A stretch of DNA of 64,000 bases from Methylomonas fluvii (lineage in GTDB: Bacteria > Pseudomonadota > Gammaproteobacteria > Methylococcales > Methylomonadaceae): NCBI RefSeq assembly GCF_014850975.1, contig NZ_JACXST010000002.1:1364001-1428000 (forward strand). Reading direction: 5' to 3'. A model generated the notes under the pieces. It made no database searches. It was not told the DNA's origin and worked only from the letters and a program-made list of their open reading frames with translations. This document shows, one piece after another, positions 20,111 to 28,652 of this stretch; positions within the stretch are counted from its first letter, which is position 1; each line of letters begins with the position of its first letter. Position numbers and translations under genes: made by a program.

Positions 20111-20848
20111 ATGTTACAAAGCTATTTCAAATCCTTGTACCAACGCACGATGTCGGAAGCGTATGCGTTGGCGGCCAGGGAAATAGTATCGGCGCTAAAA
20201 GAGAATGGCGCTGCATGTCTTGACTGTGGTGCCAACAGCGGCTACTGGTTTGATCGCCTTGCTACCGAAATAGGTTTGACGCCCGCTCAATACCACGGTA
20301 TCGAATGGGACATTAACAGCGTCAATGCGGCCCAATTGAAGCAGCTTAATGTGCAGCAGGGCGATTTGAATAAAAAGCTGCCTTTTGAAAACGATCAGTT
20401 CAGTTGTGTGTTTGCGCTGTCTGTTTTGGAACATTTACTAAATGGCTGTCATTTTCTCAAAGAGACGCACAGAACATTAAAGCCGGGGGGCAAACTGGTG
20501 CTTTTAACCCCAAACATCAGCACCTATTTCACCGCCGCCCTGATTCTTGCTGGAAAAATGCCATCTAGCGGCCCACATCCCGACTCGGATATTTTGATGA
20601 AATCTGAGGAGGTTTTTAAGGTCAGCGCAGATGAACTCCGCTGGGATACCGAGTCCGATACACCTGTTCACCGCCATTTAGTGGTATTCAGTTACTTGAC
20701 CCTGAAGAAATATCTAAACACTATTGGTTTCTCACAAGTCACAGGCTATGGCTTTGGTTTATATCCGCTGCCAAACTTTATTCAGCCCGTTTTTGAAAAA
20801 ATCGATCCTTACCATTGCCACCAAATGGTCTTCATTGCCAAAAAATAA
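20111..20848 (+). CDS. class I SAM-dependent methyltransferase
   Basis: The 245-residue protein has a Rossmann-type SAM site (CLDCGANSGYW in motif I, GIEWD in motif II, LSVLEHL in post-I, LKPGGKLVLLTPN). The substrate is unknown. It starts 8 bp after the dxs copy 2 stop and is likely the last gene of the hopanoid operon, so a hopanoid or lipid substrate is possible. An open frame reaches back to 20048 inside dxs, but those 21 codons are dxs sequence in another frame. An IS lies 10 bp after the stop. Confidence 0.8.
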   Translation: MLQSYFKSLYQRTMSEAYALAAREIVSALKENGAACLDCGANSGYWFDRLATEIGLTPAQYHGIEWDINSVNAAQLKQLNVQQGDLNKKLPFENDQFSCVFALSVLEHLLNGCHFLKETHRTLKPGGKLVLLTPNISTYFTAALILAGKMPSSGPHPDSDILMKSEEVFKVSADELRWDTESDTPVHRHLVVFSYLTLKKYLNTIGFSQVTGYGFGLYPLPNFIQPVFEKIDPYHCHQMVFIAKK

Positions 20849-20946
20849 GCATTGATTAGGGGCTGTTGCCATTTTGGATCGATAACCTTGAAATTGAGCT
20901 GCTCTGCCTGATTGATTGAGCTTTTCAATCAAAAGACAAGCAAACT

Positions 20947-21429
20947 ATGCCGCGACAAATGTTTACGGATGAATACTGGAATAAATTCAAAGCCATCCTG
21001 TTGAGCGTGAGGATTTACGACAAGCCGACGCTTCGGCAAACGGTAGAAGGTATTTTTTATCGCATGCGAATCGGCTGTCCTTGGCGAGATCTGCCGGCAA
21101 CATTTGGCAAGTGGAATGCCGTGTATAAGCGATTCAATGCCTGGTCGCTTCAAGAAAAACTGATGGGTATCTTTCAGGAGCTGGTTGTGGATCCGGATTT
21201 GGAGTGGACATTCATTGATGGCAGTATTGTGAAAGCACATCAGCATAGTAGCGGCGCAGCCCATGAACGGGAAACGGCGATCGGAAAATCGGTAGCGGGT
21301 AACACCACCAAAATCCATATGGCCGTGGATGCCTGCGGACTGCCCATTCATTTCTCGGTCACGGGCGGCGAAGTCCACGATTGTAAAGAAGCACCCGAAT
21401 TAGTGGCGAAGCTTCCCTTAGCTATATGA
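20947..21429 (+). CDS. IS5-type transposase, N-terminal frame (orfA)
   Basis: Identical product to 203-685: a DUF4096-like start and the two Asp positions of the DDE triad. It ends in a TGA that overlaps the orfB ATG. Confidence 0.87.
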   Translation: MPRQMFTDEYWNKFKAILLSVRIYDKPTLRQTVEGIFYRMRIGCPWRDLPATFGKWNAVYKRFNAWSLQEKLMGIFQELVVDPDLEWTFIDGSIVKAHQHSSGAAHERETAIGKSVAGNTTKIHMAVDACGLPIHFSVTGGEVHDCKEAPELVAKLPLAI

Positions 21430-21692
21430 TTGCTGACAAAGGCTATGACAGCGAACCCTTACGGATTCAAATTCGTGAGAAAGGTGCTGAGCCAATCATA
21501 CCAAGAAAGCAGAATTCAACCATTGGCAATGATGCTGTGGATTGGTGCCTCTACAAGTATCGCCACCTAGTTGAAAATGTGTTTGCGCGGCTGAAACATT
21601 TCAGAGCCATCGCGACGCGGTATGACAAACTGAAACGCAATTTTGAAAGCGTCATCGCTTTGGCTTGCGCTTTTATATGGTTGCCCATGTAA
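21426..21692 (+). CDS. IS5-type transposase, C-terminal frame (orfB)
   Basis: The 88-residue product carries IADKGYDSEPLR and the Glu-bearing segment VENVFARLKHFRAIATRYDK. It lies in the -1 frame relative to orfA with an ATGA overlap. Both copies share this split, so it is a property of the element and not a recent mutation. Confidence 0.87.
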   Translation: MIADKGYDSEPLRIQIREKGAEPIIPRKQNSTIGNDAVDWCLYKYRHLVENVFARLKHFRAIATRYDKLKRNFESVIALACAFIWLPM

Positions 21693-21727
21693 AACGGCAA
21701 CAGCCCCTAACTATTGCGCATAGATAA

Positions 21728-22495
21728 ATGTTAGAAATCCTGCCATTACCGGATTTACAAGACAATTACATTTATCTATTACACGACACGGATTCCGGAT
21801 TGACCGCCGTGATTGACCCTGCCGTTGCCGATGCGGTTATTGATGTTTTAGCCGAAAAATCCTGGCAACTTGATTACATTTTTAACACTCATCACCACAA
21901 CGACCACGTAGGCGCCAATTTGCAACTCAAGCAGCAAACTGGCTGCAAAATTGTCGGCGCGGCAGCGGACCAGGCGCGTATCCCCGGTATTGACATCCGG
22001 CTCGGCGACGGGGATGTAGTAGAACTCGGCAATCAGTGCTTTCAGGTCATCGATACACCCGGCCATACCGTAGGGCATATCGTTTATTACAGCGCCGATA
22101 GCCAGGCTTTGTTTTGCGGCGATACTTTGTTTTCGCTGGGTTGCGGTCGATTGTTCGAAGGCAGCGCCGAACAGATGTGGCATTCGCTACAAAAACTGCA
22201 AGTATTGCCAGCCGAAACCCGCATCTACTGCGCCCACGAATACACCGCCGCGAATGGCCGTTTTGCGTTGTCGGTTGATCCGGACAATCCGCAGCTGCGG
22301 CAGCGGATCGCTCAAGTCGCCGAGCTCCGCCAACAAAACCGCCCCACCCTGCCCTCGACTATCGGCATGGAGCTGGCAACCAACCCTTTTTTTAGAGCGC
22401 ATGACCTCGGTATTCGCAATAATATCGGCATGGCGGATCAATCCGACTCGGCGGTTTTCAGGCAATTACGCCTATTGAAAGACCAGTTTCGATAA
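21728..22495 (+). CDS. gloB: hydroxyacylglutathione hydrolase (glyoxalase II)
   Basis: GloB hydrolyses S-D-lactoylglutathione to D-lactate and glutathione, the second step of methylglyoxal detoxification. The 255-residue metallo-beta-lactamase fold carries THHHNDH (His55, His57, Asp59, His60), the TPGHTVGHI ligand histidine, DTLFSLGCGRLFEG and AHEYT. The C-terminal substrate domain is complete. It starts 18 bp after the IS end, so the IS may have changed its promoter. Confidence 0.94.
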   Translation: MLEILPLPDLQDNYIYLLHDTDSGLTAVIDPAVADAVIDVLAEKSWQLDYIFNTHHHNDHVGANLQLKQQTGCKIVGAAADQARIPGIDIRLGDGDVVELGNQCFQVIDTPGHTVGHIVYYSADSQALFCGDTLFSLGCGRLFEGSAEQMWHSLQKLQVLPAETRIYCAHEYTAANGRFALSVDPDNPQLRQRIAQVAELRQQNRPTLPSTIGMELATNPFFRAHDLGIRNNIGMADQSDSAVFRQLRLLKDQFR

Positions 22496-22580
22496 ATCTA
22501 CCCCAGCTGTCGATACTGTTTAATTCTGCTAGACTGTTGTCCACATTTCGGCATGTTTCCTTGCCAAGCTTTGGATTTTC

Positions 22581-23444
22581 ATGAATAACATCCCATCGAT
22601 CAGCATCGTTATCCCCGCGAAAAACGAGTCGAAAAATCTGCCGTCATTTTTACCGATGTTACATCTGCTGTACCCTGATGCGGAGATTCTGCTGATAAAC
22701 GATGGCTCGACAGACGATACCGCCGCCATCGCTCGCGCGGCCGGTGTTACGGTGATTGATCATCCTTACAGCATGGGTAATGGCGCAGCTATTAAAACCG
22801 GCGCCAGGCATGCAAAAAACGATATTTTGGTGTTTATGGATGCCGACGGCCAGCATGACCCCGGCGACATTCCGGCATTGCTGACCAGGCTAAACGAGGG
22901 TTACGACATGGTGGTCGGCGCCCGAAACGCCGGTAGCCATGCTTCTTGGTTCCGACGTGTGGCGAATAAGTTCTACAATAAGCTGGCATCAATGATGACC
23001 GGACACAAAATAGAAGACCTTACCTCCGGATTTCGTGCGGCCAGGGCCAACAAATTCCGCAAATTTCTTTACCTATTACCCAACGGTTTTTCTTATCCAA
23101 CCACCAGCACGATGGCGTTTTTTCGTTCCGGCTTCCCGGTAGCCTACATTCCTATCCACGCCGGCAAACGCAGCGGCAAGAGCCATATCCGGCTGATGCA
23201 TGACGGTTTTCGATTTTTTATTATTATCTTGCGGATTGGCGTGCTGTTCTCCCCCATGCGGTTGTTTTTACCCATCAGCAGCATAGTATTTAGCTTGGGA
23301 GCCGGCTATTACGGCTACACTTATTTTACGGAAAACCGATTTACCAATATGAGCGCGGTACTGTTTTTGTCGTCCTTATTTATCTTTCTGATCGGCATCG
23401 TTTCCGAACAGATTTCATCCTTACATTATAAAAATATCGAATAG
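22581..23444 (+). CDS. family 2 glycosyltransferase (dolichol-phosphate mannosyltransferase-like)
   Basis: The 287-residue protein has the GT-A start ISIVIPAKNESKNL, then NDGSTDDTAAIA, MDADGQHDP (the DxD site) and LTSGFRA. Two hydrophobic helices follow near the C-terminus (about residues 225-245 and 258-275). This layout fits enzymes that add a sugar from a nucleotide sugar to a polyprenyl phosphate, but the substrate cannot be told. It converges with rlmG, 1 bp apart. Confidence 0.85.
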   Translation: MNNIPSISIVIPAKNESKNLPSFLPMLHLLYPDAEILLINDGSTDDTAAIARAAGVTVIDHPYSMGNGAAIKTGARHAKNDILVFMDADGQHDPGDIPALLTRLNEGYDMVVGARNAGSHASWFRRVANKFYNKLASMMTGHKIEDLTSGFRAARANKFRKFLYLLPNGFSYPTTSTMAFFRSGFPVAYIPIHAGKRSGKSHIRLMHDGFRFFIIILRIGVLFSPMRLFLPISSIVFSLGAGYYGYTYFTENRFTNMSAVLFLSSLFIFLIGIVSEQISSLHYKNIE

Positions 23445-23445
23445 C

Positions 23446-24579
23446 TCAAACCTTCACGCTGCTGAAAATCACAAACTTGGCATTAGCCGCCACTTGCCGG
23501 CAATTGCCGAATAATTTCTTCAGTGCCAGATGATAGTTCAAATGGCGATTACCGATTACCCGTAACTCACCGCCCTTACGCAAGACCTTATGCGCCTGCC
23601 GAAACATCTGCCAAGCAATATGATCGCCTATGGTGTGCTGTTGATGGAACGGCGGGTTACAGACTATGCAGTCTGCACTGTTCTCCGGATAGTCAGTTAA
23701 ACAGTCGGCGACTAAAAAATTGGCCTGCCGACTATCGGCAAAGGCTGCCACAAAATTTTCCCGGGCCGAGGCGATGGCCATAAACGATTCGTCGATAAAC
23801 CCCATTCGCGCGTTCGGGTTTTGCTTCGCAAGCATCACGCCGACTATCCCATTGCCGCAACCCAAATCGATAAAATCGTAATATTCGGGATTTTGCGGCA
23901 GATGCTCCAATAAAAAACGAGTGCCTATGTCCAGGCTATCGCGGGAAAACACATTGGCATGATTACAAACCGTAAGATCGCTGTTCTCCAATGGATAGCG
24001 CGTCGGATAAGGGTTAACAGGCAATGACAGATTCGGGTCCACCCGGGCAAAAATCAGCCGGGCTTTTTTTACCGCCAAAGCCGGTTGCGTCGGTCCGACC
24101 AACCGGTCCAGCAATTTCCAGGCAGTGGGCGGCAAGCTCTTCACCATGCCGGTGGCTATCACTTGGCAATCGGCTTTTAACAAAGGCTTGAGCGCATGCA
24201 GTTGATATTCCAGCAGCGCCAGGGTTTTGGGAATTTTAATCAGTAGATAATCAATGCCGGCTTCCGGTAGCGACAAGCTATCCAGCGAGCGCACTCGCTC
24301 GTGGTCTATGCCATTCAATACCAGATTGTTACGCGTCGCTTGCTGCGAAAGCCAGGAATCGGACATAGCGGTTGGCCGGAAAGCGCTTAGCGAAACTGCC
24401 AACGCACCGAAGTTATCGTTGAGGATGACTATGTTGGCATGCTCGGCAACGCCTACGGCAGCTAGGTGATTTAGTAGATATTCGTCTGCAGCGTCCCAAG
24501 CCCGCAGCAGTTCATTTTTGCGAAAAGGTAAGCGCTGGAGTTGAAAGATTCCTAGCGAACTAGCTAATTCCATATCCAT
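23446..24579 (-). CDS. rlmG: 23S rRNA (guanine-N2) methyltransferase
   Basis: RlmG methylates G1835 of 23S rRNA. The 377 residues match the family length. The N-terminal domain shows FQLQRLPFRKNELLRAWDAADEYLL and LNDNFGALA. The catalytic domain shows DLGCGNGIVGVML and CNPPFHQQHTIGD, the NPPF motif of N2-guanine methyltransferases. RsmC is the nearest alternative, but the N-terminal pattern is closer to RlmG. Confidence 0.87.
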   Translation of the reverse strand: MDMELASSLGIFQLQRLPFRKNELLRAWDAADEYLLNHLAAVGVAEHANIVILNDNFGALAVSLSAFRPTAMSDSWLSQQATRNNLVLNGIDHERVRSLDSLSLPEAGIDYLLIKIPKTLALLEYQLHALKPLLKADCQVIATGMVKSLPPTAWKLLDRLVGPTQPALAVKKARLIFARVDPNLSLPVNPYPTRYPLENSDLTVCNHANVFSRDSLDIGTRFLLEHLPQNPEYYDFIDLGCGNGIVGVMLAKQNPNARMGFIDESFMAIASARENFVAAFADSRQANFLVADCLTDYPENSADCIVCNPPFHQQHTIGDHIAWQMFRQAHKVLRKGGELRVIGNRHLNYHLALKKLFGNCRQVAANAKFVIFSSVKV

Positions 24580-24613
24580 ATTGCGAGAAAAATAACGTTG
24601 CTATAACCCAGGG

Positions 24614-24831
24614 TATAAAAGGCAGATTGATGTCATGACGGCATTTCAAAGAATTATGTTAACCGCCAGGCCAGCGACAATTTGCCACGCGGCAAAATGC
24701 CACATTTTCAGGACCGTGCCGCTTCAGTAAACTGCATGCAACTCTTGTATGCGCCCCTATGGGGAATGAGAGTTATACCCCACCTCTCCGAACGACCGGT
24801 CCATCGCAACATGGACCCGGTCGTTTTTTTT
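24614..24831 (+). ncRNA. candidate structured non-coding RNA
   Basis: A gap of 250 bp between rlmG and tatD, both on the minus strand, ends in a strong plus-strand terminator although no plus-strand gene precedes it. Upstream of the terminator are two more hairpins: TTTGCC-ACGC-GGCAAA at 24681-24696, and AACTCT...AGAGTT at 24740-24774 enclosing CCCC-TAT-GGGG. A TATAAA box lies at 24614-24619. No open frame of note is present. I do not recognise a known RNA family. The 5' end is a guess. Confidence 0.5.
24792..24831 (+). terminator. rho-independent terminator of the candidate RNA
   Basis: ACGACCGGTCCAT pairs with ATGGACCCGGTCGT (one bulged base) around a CGCAAC loop, followed by a run of eight T. 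The T-run is on the plus strand only, so it serves a rightward transcript and not the leftward tatD. Confidence 0.8.
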
Positions 24832-25630
24832 AGCTGGCCCGGCGTAGCTTATCGGCCGAAGATCCGGCAAACAGGCGATAAAAGTTCTCGGTTGATTGCT
24901 CGGCAATGGCTTCGACAGAGGTCCCGCGCAAATCCGCAATATGTTCCGCCACATAGCGGACATAGGTCGGATAGTTCGGTTTACCGCGATACGGGACCGG
25001 TGCCAGATACGGTGAGTCGGTTTCAATCAGAAAACGGTCGGCTGGAATTTTACGCGCCACATCCTTGATGGCTTCCGCATTCTTGAAGGTCACAATGCCG
25101 GAAAAAGAAATATAGAAATTCAAATCCAACGCCTTTTCCGCATAAGCCCAATCCTCGGTAAAGCAATGGATGATCCCACCCACTTGGTCCGCGCCTTCTT
25201 GCCGCAACACATCCAAGGAATCTTGCCCAGCCTCGCGAGTATGGATAATTAAAGGCTTGTTGAGTATCTTAGCGGCGGCGATATGGGTGCGAAACCGTTG
25301 AAACTGCCATTCCAAATCGCCTTCGCTGCGAAAATAGTCCAGCCCCGTCTCACCAATGGCGATCACCTTTTCGTTATCGGCCAACTGCAGCAAGTCATCC
25401 AGCGTGGGCTCACGCCCATCATGAACATTTGGATGCACGCCCACCGACAAGGAGATGTCCGAATACGGCATGACTTGCTCCAGCATGGCAGGATAGGCTT
25501 CCATATCGATGGCAATACACAGCATATGCCTGATCTGGGCCGCGCGTGCCGCTTGCACAAAGGTATTGAAATCATTAGCGTAGGGCGCCAAGTCGATACG
25601 ATCAAGATGACAGTGGGAATCGATGAACAT
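24830..25630 (-). CDS. tatD: TatD-family metal-dependent deoxyribonuclease/hydrolase
   Basis: The 266-residue TIM-barrel protein has the metal site DSHCHLD at its start, GETGLDYF, IIHTREA, HCFTED and ETDSPYLAPVPYRGK, as in TatD and YcfH. It is the last gene of the operon acpP-fabF-pabC-mltG-tmk-holB-pilZ-tatD, which points to the YcfH branch. I chose the ATG at 25630; the frame extending to 25672 adds 14 residues before the conserved metal motif. Confidence 0.9.
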   Translation of the reverse strand: MFIDSHCHLDRIDLAPYANDFNTFVQAARAAQIRHMLCIAIDMEAYPAMLEQVMPYSDISLSVGVHPNVHDGREPTLDDLLQLADNEKVIAIGETGLDYFRSEGDLEWQFQRFRTHIAAAKILNKPLIIHTREAGQDSLDVLRQEGADQVGGIIHCFTEDWAYAEKALDLNFYISFSGIVTFKNAEAIKDVARKIPADRFLIETDSPYLAPVPYRGKPNYPTYVRYVAEHIADLRGTSVEAIAEQSTENFYRLFAGSSADKLRRAS

Positions 25631-25678
25631 GAATTTAGAAAAGTAAAGACAAGCGGCAAAGTCCGCCCGCAAAAGAGT

Positions 25679-26032
25679 TTACATGGTATGCGTGGAACGG
25701 TCAGATTCCAACGCATCGGCCAGATAGGTTTCGATTTTATTGCGAGCGGCGCCGCCGTCCTGATCGCTGAATTGCACACCAATACCTGCGGCGCGATAGC
25801 CTTCCGCGCCAGACGGCGTTTTCCAGATAATTTTACCGGCAATCGGCAAGCGTTCGGTTTCGTCCATTAAATTCAGCAACATGAACACTTCCTCACCCAT
25901 CTCGTATTCGCGTTTGGTCGGAATGAACAAGCCACCATTTTTCACGAAGGGCATGTACGCCGCATACAGTGCGTTTTTATCCTTGATCGATAAGGACAGG
26001 ATACCCTGTCTGGGTGCTGCTGATTCTGCCAT
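25679..26032 (-). CDS. pilZ: PilZ domain protein (type IV pilus / c-di-GMP)
   Basis: The 117-residue protein matches the original PilZ of type IV pilus systems: GILSLSIKDKNALYAAYMPFVKNGGLFIPT and RLPIAGKIIWKTP. It lacks the RxxxR c-di-GMP-binding motif, as does Pseudomonas PilZ, so it probably works by protein contact. It lies between holB and tatD, as in many gammaproteobacteria. Confidence 0.9.
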   Translation of the reverse strand: MAESAAPRQGILSLSIKDKNALYAAYMPFVKNGGLFIPTKREYEMGEEVFMLLNLMDETERLPIAGKIIWKTPSGAEGYRAAGIGVQFSDQDGGAARNKIETYLADALESDRSTHTM

Positions 26033-26036
26033 GGGC

Positions 26037-27038
26037 TTATTGTCTGTTCAGTTGCGACCAGCTAATCAATAGCTGCTCGACCATCAATTGTTTATTAAGT
26101 TGCGTGTTCAATTGCGACTTGGTGGTAAGCACATTATCGTAAAACCGATAGAGGCGTTTCAATTCTAGCCGCTCGGCAAGGGCTTGCAAGGCATTTTTCA
26201 GATCAGGGTTGGCAAGCACCGGCGATTCCGCCCGATAAGCATATTTAACAATGTCAGCAACCCAGCTTGCCATCCAGCGCAACACCACGACCAAATCAAC
26301 CTTTTCCTGCTTTTGCCAGAGCTCGGCGACGGTTAACAGATTCTCCTTGCCTTGCGCCACTTGCAACCAAGCGTCGAAATACTGCCGCCGGAGCTGAATC
26401 ATATTGAGCTCGGCGTATTGCTTGGCCAATAGAGGAGAGCCTTGGGCCAGTGTTAAGAGCAGATCGGCCTGCTCTCCAACACGCTGCTGCCGCAACCAAG
26501 TCATTGCCAGTTCGCGGGCGGGGGTTACGCAATCGATTTTCTGGCAACGACTGCGAATCGTCGCCGGCAAGCGGCTCGGTTGCTCGCTAATCAACAACAA
26601 ACAAGTGCGTTCGGTCGGCTCTTCCAGACACTTCAAAAACGCATTCGCCGAAGCCGTGTTCAAGGCGTCGGCCGGCTGAATAACCACAACGCGGTAGGCA
26701 TCGTCGTATTGCGGTTTCAAAGCCAGCTTGACGATTAACTGTCTGATTTTGTCGATACCGATGGCCTTGCCCGGTTCGTCGGGTTCTATCGTCAGAAAAT
26801 CGGGATGGGTTTGTGCATCGAACAATTTACAAGCCACGCAATGACCGCATGCACTCGCATCGGTTCGCGGTGTATGGCACAACAGGGTTCGAGCGTAGTA
26901 TCCGGCCAAATGCCGCTTGCCTTGACCAGCCGCGCCGGAAAACAGCAAAGCTTGCGGGATGCGCTGCTGTTCGATATAACCACGCAACTGTCGCCAATTA
27001 TCCTGTTGCCAGGGATAAACCTGCACTTGGGTACGCAT
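26037..27038 (-). CDS. holB: DNA polymerase III delta' subunit
   Basis: HolB is the delta' subunit of the clamp loader. The 333-residue protein has an AAA-type site (LFSGAAGQGKRHLAGYYARTLLC), the zinc-binding Cys pattern (CHTPRTDASACGHCVACKLF) and LKCLEEPTERTCLLLISEQP. I chose the ATG at 27038, which shares one base with the tmk stop (TGATG); a GTG at 27050 would add four residues. Confidence 0.93.
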   Translation of the reverse strand: MRTQVQVYPWQQDNWRQLRGYIEQQRIPQALLFSGAAGQGKRHLAGYYARTLLCHTPRTDASACGHCVACKLFDAQTHPDFLTIEPDEPGKAIGIDKIRQLIVKLALKPQYDDAYRVVVIQPADALNTASANAFLKCLEEPTERTCLLLISEQPSRLPATIRSRCQKIDCVTPARELAMTWLRQQRVGEQADLLLTLAQGSPLLAKQYAELNMIQLRRQYFDAWLQVAQGKENLLTVAELWQKQEKVDLVVVLRWMASWVADIVKYAYRAESPVLANPDLKNALQALAERLELKRLYRFYDNVLTTKSQLNTQLNKQLMVEQLLISWSQLNRQ

Positions 27039-27664
27039 CAATCGGCCCACAAGTCAGCCAACTCAAGGCGCAACTGTTGTTGCACCTCGCTTAAAGGCAA
27101 GCTGGCATCGATAATCTTGTAGCGACGCAAATCCGTCGCGGCACGTTGTAAATACGCTTGCCGGACCCGGTCGAAAAACGCCAACTGCTCGGTTTCAAAG
27201 CGGTCCAGTTCGCCTCTGTGCTTGGCGCGCTGCATGCCAATTTCTATCGGCGCATCGAAGACAAAGGTCAAATCCGGTCTAAGCGTGCCCTGCACGGTAT
27301 TTTCCAGCCAGGCTATAGTCTGTAGATCCATATGGCGGCCACCGCCCTGGTACGCATAAGTAGCGTCAGTGAAACGGTCGCACACCACCCACTGCCCTTG
27401 CTGCAAAGCCGGCAAGATCACTTGTTGAATATGTTGAGCGCGCGCGGCGAACACCAACAACAACTCGGCTTGCTCGGTCAAACTTTCCTGTTGCCTTTCC
27501 AACAAAATCCCGCGAATCTTTTCGGCAATGCCGGTACCGCCCGGCTCGCGGGTCAGCACGAACGGGATGCCCCGCTCTTCCAGAAACTGTTTGATAAATT
27601 GCAAATTGGTGGATTTGCCGACGCCTTCACCACCTTCCAGCGTGATAAATCGACCGTGTGTCAT
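27038..27664 (-). CDS. tmk: thymidylate kinase
   Basis: Tmk phosphorylates dTMP to dTDP. The 208 residues include the P-loop LEGGEGVGKST, the DRFTDATYAYQGGGR segment and TREPGGT. It overlaps mltG by 4 bp (ATGA) and holB by one base. Confidence 0.95.
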   Translation of the reverse strand: MTHGRFITLEGGEGVGKSTNLQFIKQFLEERGIPFVLTREPGGTGIAEKIRGILLERQQESLTEQAELLLVFAARAQHIQQVILPALQQGQWVVCDRFTDATYAYQGGGRHMDLQTIAWLENTVQGTLRPDLTFVFDAPIEIGMQRAKHRGELDRFETEQLAFFDRVRQAYLQRAATDLRRYKIIDASLPLSEVQQQLRLELADLWAD

Positions 27665-28650
27665 CGTTGATATTGATCGACGTATTTTTCGTGTTCCGCC
27701 AAGGTCGAAGAAAACGCATGGCGGCCATTGCCGCGGGCGACAAAAAACAAGGCATCGCTATGGTCCGGATGCAAGGCGGCTACAATCGCCTGTTTACCGG
27801 GCATCGCAATCGGTGTGGGCGGCAGGCCTTCGATGATATAGGTGTTGTAGGGCGTGGGTTCCCGCAAATCTTTATGTCGGATATCGCCATGGTAATCGTC
27901 ACCCATACCATAGATGACAGTAGGGTCGGTTTGCAACAACATGCCCTTCTTTAACCGCCGCGCAAATACCCCGGCTATCTTTCTGCGCTCTTCGCCGGCG
28001 CCGGTCTCTTTTTCGACGATAGACGCCAAAATCAACGCCTCGTAAGGATTTTCCAAGGGTACGCCGTCATCGCGTTTTTGCCATTCTTCGTTCAACACCG
28101 CCTGCATCCGATCATGCGCACGCTTCAGTAAATCGACATCCGAGGTATTTTTTTCAAAGAAATAGGTATCGGGAAAAAACAAACCCTCCGGATGATTCTT
28201 ATCCGAGCCGATTTGCGCCATCAAGTCTTCCAATTGATTATCGGTCAGCGTGTGTTGCAGGTTGGGGTTGTTTTTGATGGTATTGAACATTTGTTTGAAG
28301 GACCAACCCTCTGGAAACGTAATCGAATATTTGCGGGTCTTACCATCGGTCAATTGTTGCAGAATATCCGCGGCGGTAGATCCTTTAGCCAACACATACT
28401 CGCCCACTTTCAACAAATGATCGAGATTTTTCCGATAGGCAAACAACCGAAACCACAAGCGATTCACGGTCACCTGCTGGGCACGCAGATTTTTCACCAC
28501 CGATTCCAGCGTATCGCCTTTTTTAATTTCAATGACAGTTTCTGTCATTACCACCGGCTTTTTGAGAATCAGTTGATAGTGCATGCCGGCCCAAATCGAC
28601 ACCAAACCCAATACCATCAATAATGTAAATGCGATAATGCTTCTAAACAC
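27661..28650 (-). CDS. mltG: endolytic murein transglycosylase MltG
   Basis: MltG (YceG) cleaves nascent peptidoglycan strands at the inner membrane. The 329-residue protein has an N-terminal membrane anchor (IIAFTLLMVLGLVSIWAG), a LysM-like region, and the catalytic segment LASIVEKETGAGEERRKIAGVFARRL with its Glu, then TDPTVIYGMG and YNTY. The 2-bp gap to pabC indicates an operon. Confidence 0.93.
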   Translation of the reverse strand: MFRSIIAFTLLMVLGLVSIWAGMHYQLILKKPVVMTETVIEIKKGDTLESVVKNLRAQQVTVNRLWFRLFAYRKNLDHLLKVGEYVLAKGSTAADILQQLTDGKTRKYSITFPEGWSFKQMFNTIKNNPNLQHTLTDNQLEDLMAQIGSDKNHPEGLFFPDTYFFEKNTSDVDLLKRAHDRMQAVLNEEWQKRDDGVPLENPYEALILASIVEKETGAGEERRKIAGVFARRLKKGMLLQTDPTVIYGMGDDYHGDIRHKDLREPTPYNTYIIEGLPPTPIAMPGKQAIVAALHPDHSDALFFVARGNGRHAFSSTLAEHEKYVDQYQR

Positions 28651-28652
28651 TG

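Larger units (their letters stand above)
20859..21707 (+). mobile_element. IS5-family-type insertion sequence, copy 2, complete (849 bp)
   Basis: The ends are GGGGCTGTTGCC and its inverse GGCAACAGCCCC, and similarity continues inward (next bases ATTTT against GTTTT). TA lies directly outside both ends (20857-20858 and 21708-21709), as expected for a 2-bp target duplication of the IS427-type group. It encodes a two-frame transposase. Orientation is opposite to copy 1 at the window start. Confidence 0.92.

Noticed and set aside
1-21707. A composite transposon carried by the two IS copies
   Set aside because: The enclosed 20 kb holds core genes (parE, xseB-ispA-dxs) in their usual order, and each end has its own TA flank, so independent insertions are more likely.
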